Assembly: GCF_900105905.1 (NCBI RefSeq)
Contig: NZ_FNSV01000002.1
Location: 62,001 to 126,000, forward strand
Direction of reading: 5' to 3'
From: Rhodococcus koreensis
Lineage (GTDB): Bacteria > Actinomycetota > Actinomycetes > Mycobacteriales > Mycobacteriaceae
DNA: 64,000 bases
The number at the start of each line of letters is the position of its first letter. The stretch's first letter is position 1. The notes below the pieces were generated by a model. The model worked only from the letters and a program-made list of their open reading frames with translations. It was not told where the DNA came from and made no database searches. Position numbers and translations under genes: made by a program. Positions 18,514 to 26,511 of this stretch are shown one piece after another.

Positions 18514-18657
18514 TCAGTCGTTCTCGGCGTCGGCGGAGTCCTCCGTCAACTCGGGCGCGTTCTCTCTCGTGGCCATGCCGCCGTCCTTGCCGCGATCGGC
18601 TGGGCCCGGGCGCCCGCCTTTCGGCTCGTCCTTCTCGTCGTGCGTGCTCTCGGACAC
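18514..18657 (-). CDS. Very small hydrophilic protein (47 residues)
   Basis: The coding strand reads GTG (18657) through TGA (18514) with a good ribosome site (AAGGAGAGGG) a few bases upstream. The product is almost entirely charged or small residues (ESTHDEKDEPKGGRPGPADR followed by an acidic C-terminus), so it is probably intrinsically disordered. It lies immediately upstream of DinB on the same strand and may share its transcript. No family recognised. Confidence 0.6.
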   Translation of the reverse strand: MSESTHDEKDEPKGGRPGPADRGKDGGMATRENAPELTEDSADAEND

Positions 18658-18723
18658 GATCACCCTCTCCTTCCGCTGACCCCGCTTCGCCTACCCGAAA
18701 GCGGTGAGACCAAAACGCGAGGC

Positions 18724-18822
18724 TCACCGATGCCGCGACTGCAGGACTGCGGCGAAACCCCAGAGTCCGCAGAACATCACCAGCGCGGCAGCGGCGGCGA
18801 CGAAGAGACCGGGCCTGCCCAT
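18724..18822 (-). CDS. Possible 32-residue membrane peptide
   Basis: The reverse strand from ATG 18822 reads a short basic start (MGRPG), a hydrophobic segment (LFVAAAAALVMFCGLWGFAA) and a basic tail (QSRHR), the layout of a one-helix membrane peptide. There is no clear ribosome site, and the start codon lies inside the hairpin at 18809-18842. The call is tentative. Confidence 0.25.
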   Translation of the reverse strand: MGRPGLFVAAAAALVMFCGLWGFAAVLQSRHR

Positions 18823-18842
18823 CGTGTGATGGGCAGGCCCGG
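18809..18842. terminator. Strong 15-bp hairpin
   Basis: CCGGGCCTGCCCATC and its perfect complement are separated by a 4-base loop (GTGT). It lies 18 bases beyond the stop of the GlsB-like gene on the reverse strand. There is no T-tract, as often in actinobacteria, so termination or RNA-stabilising activity is inferred from structure only. Confidence 0.65.
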
Positions 18843-18859
18843 TTCCGGAATGCGAGCGT

Positions 18860-19123
18860 CTAACGTCGCCCGGTCACGAGTTTGACCAGGAACAGGAGTA
18901 TCACCGCGCCGAGGAGGCAGGTGAAGAAGCTGAACCAGAGACCGCCGCCTTCGACGTCTCTGCCGAAGAGGCTGAGGATGAAGCCGCCGAGGAGTCCGCC
19001 GACGACTCCGACGACGATGTTGAGGATGATCCCCATCTGGGCGTCGGTCTTCATGATCTTGCTGCCGATCCACCCGGCGAGACCGCCGATGATGATCCAG
19101 CCCAGAATTCCCAGTCCTAGCAC
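18860..19123 (-). CDS. GlsB/YeaQ/YmgE family stress membrane protein
   Basis: An 87-residue protein with three hydrophobic segments: LGILGWIIIGGLAGWIGSKI, MGIILNIVVGVVGGLLGGFI and FFTCLLGAVILLFLV. The Gly-rich helix pattern is characteristic of the transglycosylase-associated (GlsB/YeaQ) family, inducible by general stress in many bacteria; molecular role unknown. It stands beside CsbD-like and Dps genes on the same strand, a general-stress cluster likely under the SigF-type sigma factor encoded nearby (inference). Confidence 0.9.
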   Translation of the reverse strand: MLGLGILGWIIIGGLAGWIGSKIMKTDAQMGIILNIVVGVVGGLLGGFILSLFGRDVEGGGLWFSFFTCLLGAVILLFLVKLVTGRR

Positions 19124-19190
19124 GTATCAGTCCTTTCGGGGGTGAGTGTCATCCGGCGGTCGCCGGTGCCACTCGGAGAGGAGACGCCCG

Positions 19191-19219
19191 TTGCGGGCCG
19201 GTAGGGTTCCGGCCCGCAA
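19191..19219. terminator. Hairpin downstream of the CsbD-like gene
   Basis: TTGCGGGCCGG pairs with CCGGCCCGCAA (11 bp) around a 7-base loop, 6 bases past the stop of the CsbD-like gene on the reverse strand. This is the right place for a factor-independent terminator separating it from glsB. Confidence 0.65.
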
Positions 19220-19224
19220 ACGTG

Positions 19225-19461
19225 TCACTGTTCGGCGCGCTGGCGTGCTTCCTGCGCCTCGGCCTTGCAGCGTGCCTTCTCTGCTTCGGCTTCCTTCGCG
19301 GCTGCCTCGCGCTGAGCGGCGGCTTTGTCCTGCTGCGCCTTGCCCTCGCGGGTGAGGTCGTCCTGGCCGGACACCGCTCCCGCGGCTTCCTTCGCTTTGC
19401 CCTTGACGTCTTCGACGACGCCCTTGACGGCCTCTGCCGGTCCGCTGTTGTTCTCAGCCAT
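19225..19461 (-). CDS. CsbD-like / Mbp1 family stress protein
   Basis: A 78-residue, highly charged protein. The first 45 residues (AENNSGPAEAVKGVVEDVKG...) match the CsbD general-stress family; the remainder is an Ala/Glu/Lys/Arg/Gln-rich helix likely to be extended or coiled. CsbD is a sigma-B-controlled protein of unknown function in Bacillus. ATG 19461 is chosen; the open frame upstream to 19767 runs antisense to Dps-coding bases. Confidence 0.85.
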   Translation of the reverse strand: MAENNSGPAEAVKGVVEDVKGKAKEAAGAVSGQDDLTREGKAQQDKAAAQREAAAKEAEAEKARCKAEAQEARQRAEQ

Positions 19462-19499
19462 GTTCGTCACCTTTCGGTAGTGGGATGGTCGGTCCGTAC

Positions 19500-20039
19500 T
19501 CACCGCGCTTGCGAGGCGGCCTGCTTCTCGGAGTGCGCACCGTTGGTGGAGAGGCTGCCGCCGGAGTTCTCGAGGTGGGCGCGCACGAACCACTGGAACT
19601 TCTCGAGTTCGCCGGTCTGGCCGATGAGGAGGTCCTCGGTGATCGGGTCGAGTTCGCCCGTTTCGGCGATCGCCTTGCGGTTGTCTTCGACGACGCCGCT
19701 GTACACGAGGTCGAGGGCACCGAGGTGCGCCTGCGCCGTGTCGCGGTGCACCGAGTAGTCGTCCCACGTGCGGTCGCGGGTGATGGCGGCCGGTGTGCCG
19801 TCGGGCGACTTCCCCAGGGCGGCGATGCGCTCGGCGACCGCGTCTGCGTAGCCGCGCACCAATTCCACCTGCGGGTCGATCATCTCGTGCACGCCGATGA
19901 AGTTCGGACCCACCACATTCCAGTGAATGTGCTTGAGCGTCAGATGAAGATCGTTGTACGCGCTGAGCCGCTTCTGCAGGATGTCGGCGACTTGCGCTCC
20001 CTGATCGTCGGAAAGACCTGGCACGGTGAACTTCGACAT
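19500..20039 (-). CDS. dps: Dps-family DNA-protection / mini-ferritin protein
   Basis: A 179-residue Dps protein. The ferroxidase ligands sit in LHLTLKHIHWNVVGPNFIGVHE (His and His) and HEMIDPQVELVRGYADAVAE (Asp, Glu), contributed across the dimer interface. Dps forms a dodecamer that oxidises Fe2+ with peroxide and stores the iron, protecting DNA in stationary phase. It is first in a reverse-strand stress cluster with CsbD and GlsB. Confidence 0.93.
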   Translation of the reverse strand: MSKFTVPGLSDDQGAQVADILQKRLSAYNDLHLTLKHIHWNVVGPNFIGVHEMIDPQVELVRGYADAVAERIAALGKSPDGTPAAITRDRTWDDYSVHRDTAQAHLGALDLVYSGVVEDNRKAIAETGELDPITEDLLIGQTGELEKFQWFVRAHLENSGGSLSTNGAHSEKQAASQAR

Positions 20040-20431
20040 TCTCGGTCCTCTCTTTCGCTTACTGACTGCCTGCGGAACCCCGGGGGTGGATGCCCCGTTT
20101 CGGTCGCCTGCGAGTCGGGGAGGCGCGTGGTGAACTCACCGCCTACCCGTGACGGAAGGTCTCGAATCACGGGCCCTGACCTCGCCGGCGACTTCTGTTC
20201 GTGTCGCCACGCGTTCTCGACTCGATCGCTGAAGTTCCGACGCTTCGACCGTACTACAAAATCTATGTCTGGCAAATCAGATCTTCTGTGGTGTCGGGCG
20301 TGGATGCGTTGCGTCCGCCAGATCACGATTGTGCAAACGCTCGGCCCGAACCGCCCCGTACTCGAAAGAGACCCACTATTTTCGGGTTGATTCGGCCAGG
20401 GGGTCGAAAGTGTGCATGCCGAGGAGGAGCA
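20040..20431. other. Intergenic stretch between dps and the cold-shock operon
   Basis: About 390 bases with divergent genes on each side, so it must hold both promoters. On the dps side, TACCC near 20143 could be a reverse-strand SigF-type -10 (GGGTA) but lacks a convincing -35. A GAGGAGGAGC ribosome site for the small gene is at 20420-20429. No coding homology seen. Confidence 0.4.
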
Positions 20432-20527
20432 ATGCTCAACGTGGCTCTGCTTGTGGTTCTGCTCATTGCGAGCCTGGGGGGCGGCGCCGCGCTCCGCGGC
20501 CTGGCCGATCGGAGGGCGGCACGATGA
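20432..20527 (+). CDS. 31-residue membrane peptide coupled to the cold-shock gene
   Basis: Starts at ATG 20432, preceded by GAGGAGGAGC, and ends TGA 20527 overlapping the next ATG (ATGA). The sequence [20 protein letters not shown] is a single hydrophobic helix followed by a basic tail ([10 protein letters not shown]), the pattern of a small one-pass membrane protein. Translational coupling to the cold-shock gene and the strong ribosome site argue that it is real. Function unknown; it could also act as a leader peptide controlling the next gene. Confidence 0.6.
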   Translation: MLNVALLVVLLIASLGGGAALRGLADRRAAR

Positions 20528-20769
20528 GCGCCGGCGACACACTGCCTGCCCGCCCGTCGACGGACCTGCAGACCGGCACGGTGCGATGGTTCAACGCCGA
20601 ACAGGGTTTCGGGTTCCTCGCCCCGGCCGACGGATCCGACGACGTCTTCGTCCACGTCTCCGAAATCGCTGGAGACGGTCACCGCATCCTCGTGGACGGG
20701 CAGCGCGTCAGCTTCACCGTCTGCCGCACCGACACCGGCAACCAGGCACGCGACGTCCGGATCGCCTGA
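20524..20769 (+). CDS. Cold-shock domain protein (CspA-like)
   Basis: An 81-residue single cold-shock domain with a 15-residue N-terminal extension. The RNA-binding motifs are [15 protein letters not shown] (RNP1 is usually KGFGFI; here QGFGFL) and DVFVHVSEI (RNP2). The replacement of the usual Lys and of Ile by Leu suggests a diverged paralogue, not the main cold-shock protein. Binds single-stranded RNA/DNA. Coupled by ATGA to the membrane peptide upstream. Confidence 0.88.
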   Translation: MSAGDTLPARPSTDLQTGTVRWFNAEQGFGFLAPADGSDDVFVHVSEIAGDGHRILVDGQRVSFTVCRTDTGNQARDVRIA

Positions 20770-20843
20770 GACCCACCGAATCGGGTTCGTCGAACCACAC
20801 GTCAGGACACATTCGGGACACGTTCGCACTTTCGTTCGCCGGC

Positions 20844-20869
20844 GGGTTGAGGGCCGCGGCAGCTGGGTA
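20844..20869 (+). promoter_or_regulatory. SigF-type promoter before the RsbW-SigF operon
   Basis: GGGTT at 20844-20848, a 16-base spacer and GGGTA at 20865-20869 match the actinobacterial SigF/SigB-type promoter (G-GTTT, 15-17 bases, GGGTA) with a slightly altered -35. It lies 46 bases before the RsbW start. This implies autoregulation of the operon, as for mycobacterial usfX-sigF. Confidence 0.6.
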
Positions 20870-20915
20870 CGCTGCCGAGAGTCGCAGAAACCGACGACAC
20901 AGACGTGGAGTGCAG

Positions 20916-21347
20916 ATGGCCGAGGTCGACGAGGTTAGACGAATGAAAACGAGATCCGGTGTGCCCGTGGAACTTCGTGTGGCGGCGGAGTTCGAACAAT
21001 TGCCCGTGGTGCGCGCCGTGGCGGAAACGCTCGCCGTTCTGGGTGACTTCACGCTCGACGACGTCGCCGATATCAAACTCGCCGTGGACGAGGTGTGTTC
21101 GGAACTGATCGCGGCGACGCCGGGAGGTGCCGAACTGACGTGCTCCTTCGCGGTGACCGAAACCGGGTTGCACGTGACGATCAGTGCACCCCTCGCTCGA
21201 CGCGGGGTGCCCAACCGGGAGAGTTTCGGTTGGCACGTGCTCGAGACGTTGATGAATGCGGTGTCGGTGTCGGAGGGACCCGTCGGTAACGGGTCCGTCG
21301 AGCGGACCGTGGCGGTGGAACTGGTCAAATACCGGGGCACCATCTAG
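20916..21347 (+). CDS. RsbW/UsfX-like anti-sigma factor (serine kinase)
   Basis: A 143-residue GHKL-fold protein. The N-box region reads DIKLAVDEVCSELIAAT (usual ExxxN with S/E in place of canonical Asn), followed by a Gly-containing C-part (RRGVPNRESFGWHVLETLMN). Such proteins bind and inhibit a SigF-type sigma factor and phosphorylate STAS antagonists. It precedes the sigma gene by a one-base overlap. The STAS proteins at 13132-13581 and 24549-25004 are candidate antagonists (inference). ATG 20916 is chosen; ATG 20943 is an alternative. Confidence 0.85.
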   Translation: MAEVDEVRRMKTRSGVPVELRVAAEFEQLPVVRAVAETLAVLGDFTLDDVADIKLAVDEVCSELIAATPGGAELTCSFAVTETGLHVTISAPLARRGVPNRESFGWHVLETLMNAVSVSEGPVGNGSVERTVAVELVKYRGTI

Positions 21348-22144
21348 TGTCACCGGTTTCGGAACGCAGCGAACGGCACCGTCCCGGCAGAGACGACTAC
21401 AAGGACGTGGCGCCCGCGGTGGCGCGTCTGCGAACCCTGGAGGAGTCGTCGGGGGAGGCGTCCGCGCTGCGCGACGAGATCATCACACGGTGCCTTCCGC
21501 TGGCCGATCACATCGCCCGCCGGTTCGGCGGTCGCGGCGAGGCGCACGAGGACCTGCTGCAGGTCGCCCGGCTCGGGCTGGTGAAGGCGGTCGACCGCTT
21601 CGATCCGGACCGCGGCTTCGACTTCGTGTCCTACGCGGTGCCCACGATCATGGGTGAGGTTCGCCGGTACTTCCGCGACACCGGGTGGTCGATGCGGGTG
21701 CCCCGGCGCATGCAGGAACTTCACGCGTTGATTGCCAAGGCCGTCGACGAGCTGTCGCAGGAACTGGGGCGGTCACCGTCGGCCAGTGAGATCGCCGCCG
21801 AACTCGAACTCGACGTCCGGGAAGTGTCCGAGGGCCTGCTCGCGAAGAACGCCTACCAAACCTTGTCGATGGATGCGGCCATGGGAGATGACCCCGACGA
21901 CCTTCCCCTCGCCGAGACACTCGGCGAAGAGGACCCGGAGCTCGCGAACGTGGAGAGTCACGCCTCGGTGCGGCCGGCGCTGGAGAAACTTCCGCCGCTC
22001 GAACGGCGAGTACTGATGTTGCGCTTCTTCGGATCGATGACCCAGACGGAAATCGCCCAGCGCGTGGGCGTCTCACAGATGCAGGTCTCGCGGATCCTGG
22101 CACGCACCCTGTCCGCGCTGCGGGAGCAGTTGGGCGGCGGCTGA
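21347..22144 (+). CDS. sigF: SigF/SigB-type stress sigma factor
   Basis: A 265-residue group 3 sigma-70 factor. Region 2 (EDLLQVARLGLVKAVDRFDP with FVSYAVPTIMGEVRRYFRD) recognises the -10 element. Region 3 (ELSQELGRSPSASEIAAEL) and region 4 (LPPLERRVLMLRFFGSMTQT and the QRVGVSQMQVSRIL helix-turn-helix) follow. The GTG start shares one base with the RsbW stop, so the two are co-translated. It directs general stress and stationary-phase transcription and is released when RsbW is sequestered by unphosphorylated STAS antagonist. Confidence 0.92.
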   Translation: MSPVSERSERHRPGRDDYKDVAPAVARLRTLEESSGEASALRDEIITRCLPLADHIARRFGGRGEAHEDLLQVARLGLVKAVDRFDPDRGFDFVSYAVPTIMGEVRRYFRDTGWSMRVPRRMQELHALIAKAVDELSQELGRSPSASEIAAELELDVREVSEGLLAKNAYQTLSMDAAMGDDPDDLPLAETLGEEDPELANVESHASVRPALEKLPPLERRVLMLRFFGSMTQTEIAQRVGVSQMQVSRILARTLSALREQLGGG

Positions 22145-22321
22145 GCGGACCGTATCGGCTCGTTCGACCGCTTCCGGTGAACCGGCCGCGCCCGGCGACG
22201 GGATCGGTGGACGAAGTCGGTTCCCGGGTCGAGTAAAGTCTTCTCGACGGTAGAGACAACTGCTGCGTTCGTTCAGTGGGTGTCCTGTCGGTTACACCCG
22301 GAATCCGAGGTGTATCCGAGA

Positions 22322-23092
22322 ATGGCCGAGACTGCGGGTGAGCGCCCTGAGTCGATGTCCCCTGATCTCGACGGGGCGACGATCGCCGCCCAATTGGGCT
22401 CGTTGGCAACCGTGTTGGACGAGTTCAATCGGAACTCCGGCTCACAGGTGGAGATGGGCCTGCTGCTGCAACGGGTCTGCGAGCAGGTGGTGGACGCGAT
22501 CGCCGGCGCCGACATGGCCGGAATTTCGTTGCTGCGCGACGGACACGTGGAGACCGTCGCCTTCACGGACCAGGCGGTCCGGCAGATCGACATCGAGAAC
22601 TTCCAGGCCATCGATGGCGACTACTTCGGTGTCGCGGGCACACGGAAGGTCGTCAAGGCGAGACTCGGGGAGGCCGCGACGCGGTGGCCGTCCCTCGCCG
22701 ACAACCTCGACCAGGCCGGCATGCGCAGTTTCCTGTCCGCGCCGCTCGCCGTCGACGAGGCCCTCGCCGGGACCCTCAACATCTACGGGCAGGGCGATCA
22801 CGGGTTCAGTGAACTCGACGCCGTGGTGCTCCTCGTCTACACCACGGCGATCGAGGGGTTGCTCAGGAGCGCGCGCAGCGTGGAGTTGGCCAGGAACGAG
22901 GTGACGGGCCTCACGCGGGCCATGAAGAGCCGCGCCGTCATCGAGCAGGCCAAGGGGATCGTGATGGCGCTGCGGGGTGTGTCCGCGGACCAGGCGTTCG
23001 AGATTCTCGTCGCGCAGTCGCAGCAGGAGCACGTGAAGTTGGCGGAGGTGGCGCGCCGCATCGTCGAATCGGTGACGACGAATCCGGAGTGA
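22322..23092 (+). CDS. GAF and ANTAR domain protein
   Basis: A 256-residue regulator with a GAF domain (about residues 40-180; ADMAGISLLRDG, LNIYGQGDHGF) and a C-terminal ANTAR domain (KSRAVIEQAKGIVMALRGVS). The predicted role is ligand-gated transcription antitermination. ATG 22322 (MAETAGERP) is preferred; GTG 22280 extends it by 14 residues without clear homology. Same architecture as 13799-14524. Confidence 0.88.
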   Translation: MAETAGERPESMSPDLDGATIAAQLGSLATVLDEFNRNSGSQVEMGLLLQRVCEQVVDAIAGADMAGISLLRDGHVETVAFTDQAVRQIDIENFQAIDGDYFGVAGTRKVVKARLGEAATRWPSLADNLDQAGMRSFLSAPLAVDEALAGTLNIYGQGDHGFSELDAVVLLVYTTAIEGLLRSARSVELARNEVTGLTRAMKSRAVIEQAKGIVMALRGVSADQAFEILVAQSQQEHVKLAEVARRIVESVTTNPE

Positions 23093-23109
23093 GGCCTGTG
23101 TGACGGTGA

Positions 23110-24552
23110 TCAGTCGGTGGTGACCGGGGCCACGGCACCGAGGAAGGACTGCGCCCACCGGTGCACGTCGTGATCGAGCACCTGCCGGTGCAGCCGCGAC
23201 ATGCGGCGCCGTCCTTGCTCCCGCTCCTGGCCGAGTGCGGCCACGATCGTGTTCTTCATGCCGTCGAGGTCGTGCGGGTTCACCAGGTAGGCGCCCCGGA
23301 GTTCGGCGGCGGCACCCGCGAATTCGCTGAGCACCAGCGCACCGCCCAGGTCGGCCCGGCAGGCGACGTATTCCTTCGCCACGAGATTCATTCCGTCGCG
23401 CATCGGGGTGACGAGCATGATGTCCGCGGCGAGGAACAGCGCGATCAGCTCGCTGCGATCGACCGGCTGGTAGAGGTAGTGCACCACCGGACGGCCGATC
23501 TGCCCGTGATCGCCGTTGATGTGGCTGACCTGCTCCTCGATGGAACTGCGCATCTTCATGTAGTGGTCGACGCGTTCACGGCTCGGGGTGGCGAGCTGCA
23601 CCATCACGGTGTCGGAGGGGTCGAGGCGACCCTCGTCGAGCAGTTCGCCGAGCGCCGACAACCGCAGGTCGATGCCCTTCGTGTAGTCGAGCCGGTCGAC
23701 GCCGAGGAGGATCTTCCGCGGGTTTCCGAGCTCCCGGCGGATCTCCGCGGCCCGTTCGACGACGGCAGGGTCGGCGGCCTGTTCGACGAGTTGCCGGGAG
23801 TCGACGGAGATGGGGAACGCACCGACCTGGACGACACGGTCATCGAGCGTCACCCGGCCGAGCGCGCCGCGCACGCCGACGCCTGCCGCGGTGGCGTCGA
23901 GTCCGAGTAGCCTGCGGGCGAGGAACAGGAAGTTGTGGGCGCCCCCGGGCAGATGGAAGCCGATGAGGTCGGCCCCGAGAAGCCCCTCCATGATCTCTTT
24001 CCGCCACGGCAGCTGCATGAACAGCTCGACCGGCGGGAACGGGATGTGCAGAAAGAATCCGATGGTCAGATCGGGGCGCATCTCCCGGAGCAGGCACGGC
24101 ACCAGCTGGAGTTGATAGTCCTGCACCCACACGGTGGCGCCCTCGGCCGCGGTGCGCGCGGTCTCCTCGGCGAAGTGGCGATTCACCTCCAGGTAGGTGT
24201 GCCACCAATCCCGGTCGAAGACCGGGGCCACCAGCACGTCGTGGTACAGCGGCCACAGCGTCGCGTTCGAGAAGCCCTCGTAGTACTGCGACACCTCGTC
24301 CGAACTCAACTCCACCGGGTACAGATCGATCCCACCGGAGACGATCGGTTCGACCTTCGTGTCGGGCACCCCCGGCCAGCCCACCCAGGAACCGCGCTCC
24401 CGGTCGAGCAGGATCGGCTCGAGGGCGGTGACGAGACCTCCGGGGCTGCGCTTCCAGCGTGTCGTTCCGTCGTCGAGTGTCTCCATGTCCACGGGCAGCC
24501 GGTTGGCGACCACTACGAAATCGGATGTGCCGTGCGGAGCGGAATCGGTCAC
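23110..24552 (-). CDS. otsA: Trehalose-6-phosphate synthase (GT20)
   Basis: A 480-residue GT20 glycosyltransferase that joins a nucleotide-activated glucose to glucose-6-phosphate to make trehalose-6-phosphate. The N-terminal loop [21 protein letters not shown], a central [14 protein letters not shown] and the donor-site [16 protein letters not shown] are present. The GTG start at 24552 overlaps the STAS gene stop (GTGA), so translation is coupled. The matching phosphatase domain may be the multidomain protein at 32883-36812. Trehalose is an osmoprotectant and a component of trehalose mycolates. Confidence 0.94.
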   Translation of the reverse strand: MTDSAPHGTSDFVVVANRLPVDMETLDDGTTRWKRSPGGLVTALEPILLDRERGSWVGWPGVPDTKVEPIVSGGIDLYPVELSSDEVSQYYEGFSNATLWPLYHDVLVAPVFDRDWWHTYLEVNRHFAEETARTAAEGATVWVQDYQLQLVPCLLREMRPDLTIGFFLHIPFPPVELFMQLPWRKEIMEGLLGADLIGFHLPGGAHNFLFLARRLLGLDATAAGVGVRGALGRVTLDDRVVQVGAFPISVDSRQLVEQAADPAVVERAAEIRRELGNPRKILLGVDRLDYTKGIDLRLSALGELLDEGRLDPSDTVMVQLATPSRERVDHYMKMRSSIEEQVSHINGDHGQIGRPVVHYLYQPVDRSELIALFLAADIMLVTPMRDGMNLVAKEYVACRADLGGALVLSEFAGAAAELRGAYLVNPHDLDGMKNTIVAALGQEREQGRRRMSRLHRQVLDHDVHRWAQSFLGAVAPVTTD

Positions 24553-25004
24553 GCCGAGCGCCCACCCCGCTGCATTCCACCGGCAACCAGCCGGAACGCG
24601 TCCTCGAGCTCGGCGCAGAACGGGATGACCGCCGCCATGTTCATCGCTGTCAACGGCCTGCGGAGAGCGTTGTTCCCGGTGACCGCCCACGGCACGGTGA
24701 GCCGGTGCGCGCGGGCGGACATGATCTCCAGAATCGGCAGCGCCGACGCACACAGAAACTGGACGTCGGAGAGATCGAGCACGAACGGCAACCGATCGTC
24801 GATCGCTTCCTCGAGATGACTCCCGAACGATGGGAGGGTGGTGACGTCGATGTCGCCGGAGATCCGGACGACCAGGATCCCGCCGGCGCCCGGTGCGCTG
24901 TCAACGGCGAGCCGCCCGTGTTCCGGCTCGGCCGCCCAGCTGAACAGCGGCGTATTCGCGGCGGGGTCGTCGGGTGTCGGAGGCGCACTGAGAACGGATT
25001 TCAT
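24549..25004 (-). CDS. STAS-domain protein coupled to OtsA
   Basis: A 151-residue protein with a STAS domain from about residue 40 ([20 protein letters not shown]). The phospho-acceptor region reads [18 protein letters not shown], with Ser following CA in place of the usual GSSG-type site. It resembles an anti-sigma factor antagonist or sensor-type STAS protein. Its stop overlaps the otsA start, so trehalose synthesis and an anti-sigma signal may be stoichiometrically linked, an unusual pairing. Confidence 0.82.
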   Translation of the reverse strand: MKSVLSAPPTPDDPAANTPLFSWAAEPEHGRLAVDSAPGAGGILVVRISGDIDVTTLPSFGSHLEEAIDDRLPFVLDLSDVQFLCASALPILEIMSARAHRLTVPWAVTGNNALRRPLTAMNMAAVIPFCAELEDAFRLVAGGMQRGGRSA

Positions 25005-25218
25005 GTTGTTTCCTCACGGTCGAGCGACGAAGGAGACAGGCAGAGAGGCGCGGGAACCGTGCCCGTCCATTGCGGCTGGGGGCTCAACCGTGCAGGTCTC
25101 CGACGTTACCTCATTCCGCCGACGGTGGCAGGAGGCTTTTCGGCATCGGATTGCCGCCGGACTCCGCCGTTTCTGTTTTCGACCGCGCCACAGCGTTTCT
25201 CGCCAGGCAGCGGCGGCT

Positions 25219-25437
25219 CTATGTGCGGCGCCGACGCTTCTTGTGCGAACTGTCGCAGAACGGGGCGATGCTCGTCCGCCCGCACCGGCACAGCGCCACG
25301 GTGGCCCGATCGCCGCCGATCGGGTTACCTTCGGTGTCGAGGATCCGCGCCGCACCACGCACCAGGAGCGGGCCGTCGGGGCAGACGGTGATGGTCACGT
25401 CGGATTCGCCGGCCCCGGATGTGGGAATGGAGTTCAT
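25219..25437 (-). CDS. CDGSH-type iron-sulfur protein
   Basis: A 72-residue protein with one CDGSH domain. The cluster-binding pattern is ALCRCGRTSIAPFCDSSHKK (C-x-C-x-n-C-x3-H), where CDSSH replaces canonical CDGSH. It binds a redox-active [2Fe-2S] cluster through three Cys and one His; role unknown. Its ATG (25437) directly abuts the ATG of the divergent iron enzyme, so both ribosome sites lie inside the partner's coding sequence. An internal GTG (VTITVCPDG) is an alternative start. Confidence 0.87.
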   Translation of the reverse strand: MNSIPTSGAGESDVTITVCPDGPLLVRGAARILDTEGNPIGGDRATVALCRCGRTSIAPFCDSSHKKRRRRT

Positions 25438-26508
25438 ATGACCACCTTGCACTCTCGGTCGGCGTCGGGCACGGTGCCGCAACCGGGAACGTCCATGCCC
25501 TGTCCGGCGCCGCGCGGTCCCGTCAGCGGCCTCCTGTTCCCCATTCTGCGCGGAGACGCCGCCGACGCCGAGCCGTTCGTGGTGGCGGCGCGCGCTCTCG
25601 CCGCGGCGGAACGGAGTGACCCGCGTGCGTTCCTGTTCGACGAGGACGCGCAGATCTGCCTGACTGCCCTGTACGAACTGCACCTGCAGGGGATCGCCGG
25701 GGTCGACGACCGGTGGGAGTGGGACAGCGACCTGATCGCCGCCCGGTCGGCGCTGGAGGTGCCGTTCGACGCCGCGATCGGCGTGCTCGCGGGTCCGCCG
25801 ACGGGCGTCGACGACGTGGTGGCGGCGTTGTGGGAGATGACCGCACCCAGCACCGCGCCGGGACTGTCCGGGTATATGGCCCATGACGCGGATCTCACCC
25901 AGTTCCGGGAACTGCTGATCCACCGCTCCCTCAACCAGCTGCGCGAGGCGGACGTGCACACGCTCGGCATTCCGCGGCTCGCGGGCGCACCGAAGGCGGC
26001 GCTGGTGGAGGTGCAGTCCGACGAATACGGCGGCGGCAGACCCGACCGCATGCACTCGGCGTTGTTCGCGACGACGATGCGCGAACTCGGACTGTCCGAC
26101 GCGTACGCGCACTACGTCGACGCGGTGCCCGCCGTGACGCTGGCGTCGCTGAACGCGCTGTCCCTGTTCGGCCTCCACCGCAGTCGTCTCGGCGCCCTGG
26201 TGGGGCACCTGTGCGCGGTGGAGACCACGTCCGCGTTGCCGAGCAAGAAATACGCCGCGGGACTGCGCCGGCTCGGGTTCGGGACGGCGGCCACCCGGTT
26301 CTTCGACGAGCACGTGGAGGCCGACTCCGTGCACGAACAGATCGTGTGCCGGGACCTCGCCGGCGGGTTGGTCGCCGCCCGGCCCGCGGCGGCCGACGAC
26401 GTCCTGCTGGGGGCCGCGGCGTGTCTCGCGTTCGACGACCTGGTCGGCGACCACGTCACCCGGTGCTGGGAACGCAATCGCACGTCCCTGCGGCAACCGG
26501 CCGGGTAG
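25438..26508 (+). CDS. Iron-containing redox enzyme family protein (haem-oxygenase-like fold)
   Basis: A 356-residue protein of the haem-oxygenase-like diiron oxidase superfamily. Helices carry candidate iron ligands: ALYELHLQG near residue 80, LIHRSLNQLREADVH near 160-175, EVQSDEYGGG near 190, and the later LFGLHRSRLGALVGHLCAVE. Relatives perform oxidative fragmentation or desaturation of fatty or amino acids. CDGSH genes are often adjacent to such enzymes and may supply electrons. GGAG lies 5 bases before ATG 25438; MPCPAPRG is a later alternative. Confidence 0.82.
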   Translation: MTTLHSRSASGTVPQPGTSMPCPAPRGPVSGLLFPILRGDAADAEPFVVAARALAAAERSDPRAFLFDEDAQICLTALYELHLQGIAGVDDRWEWDSDLIAARSALEVPFDAAIGVLAGPPTGVDDVVAALWEMTAPSTAPGLSGYMAHDADLTQFRELLIHRSLNQLREADVHTLGIPRLAGAPKAALVEVQSDEYGGGRPDRMHSALFATTMRELGLSDAYAHYVDAVPAVTLASLNALSLFGLHRSRLGALVGHLCAVETTSALPSKKYAAGLRRLGFGTAATRFFDEHVEADSVHEQIVCRDLAGGLVAARPAAADDVLLGAAACLAFDDLVGDHVTRCWERNRTSLRQPAG

Positions 26509-26511
26509 CGG

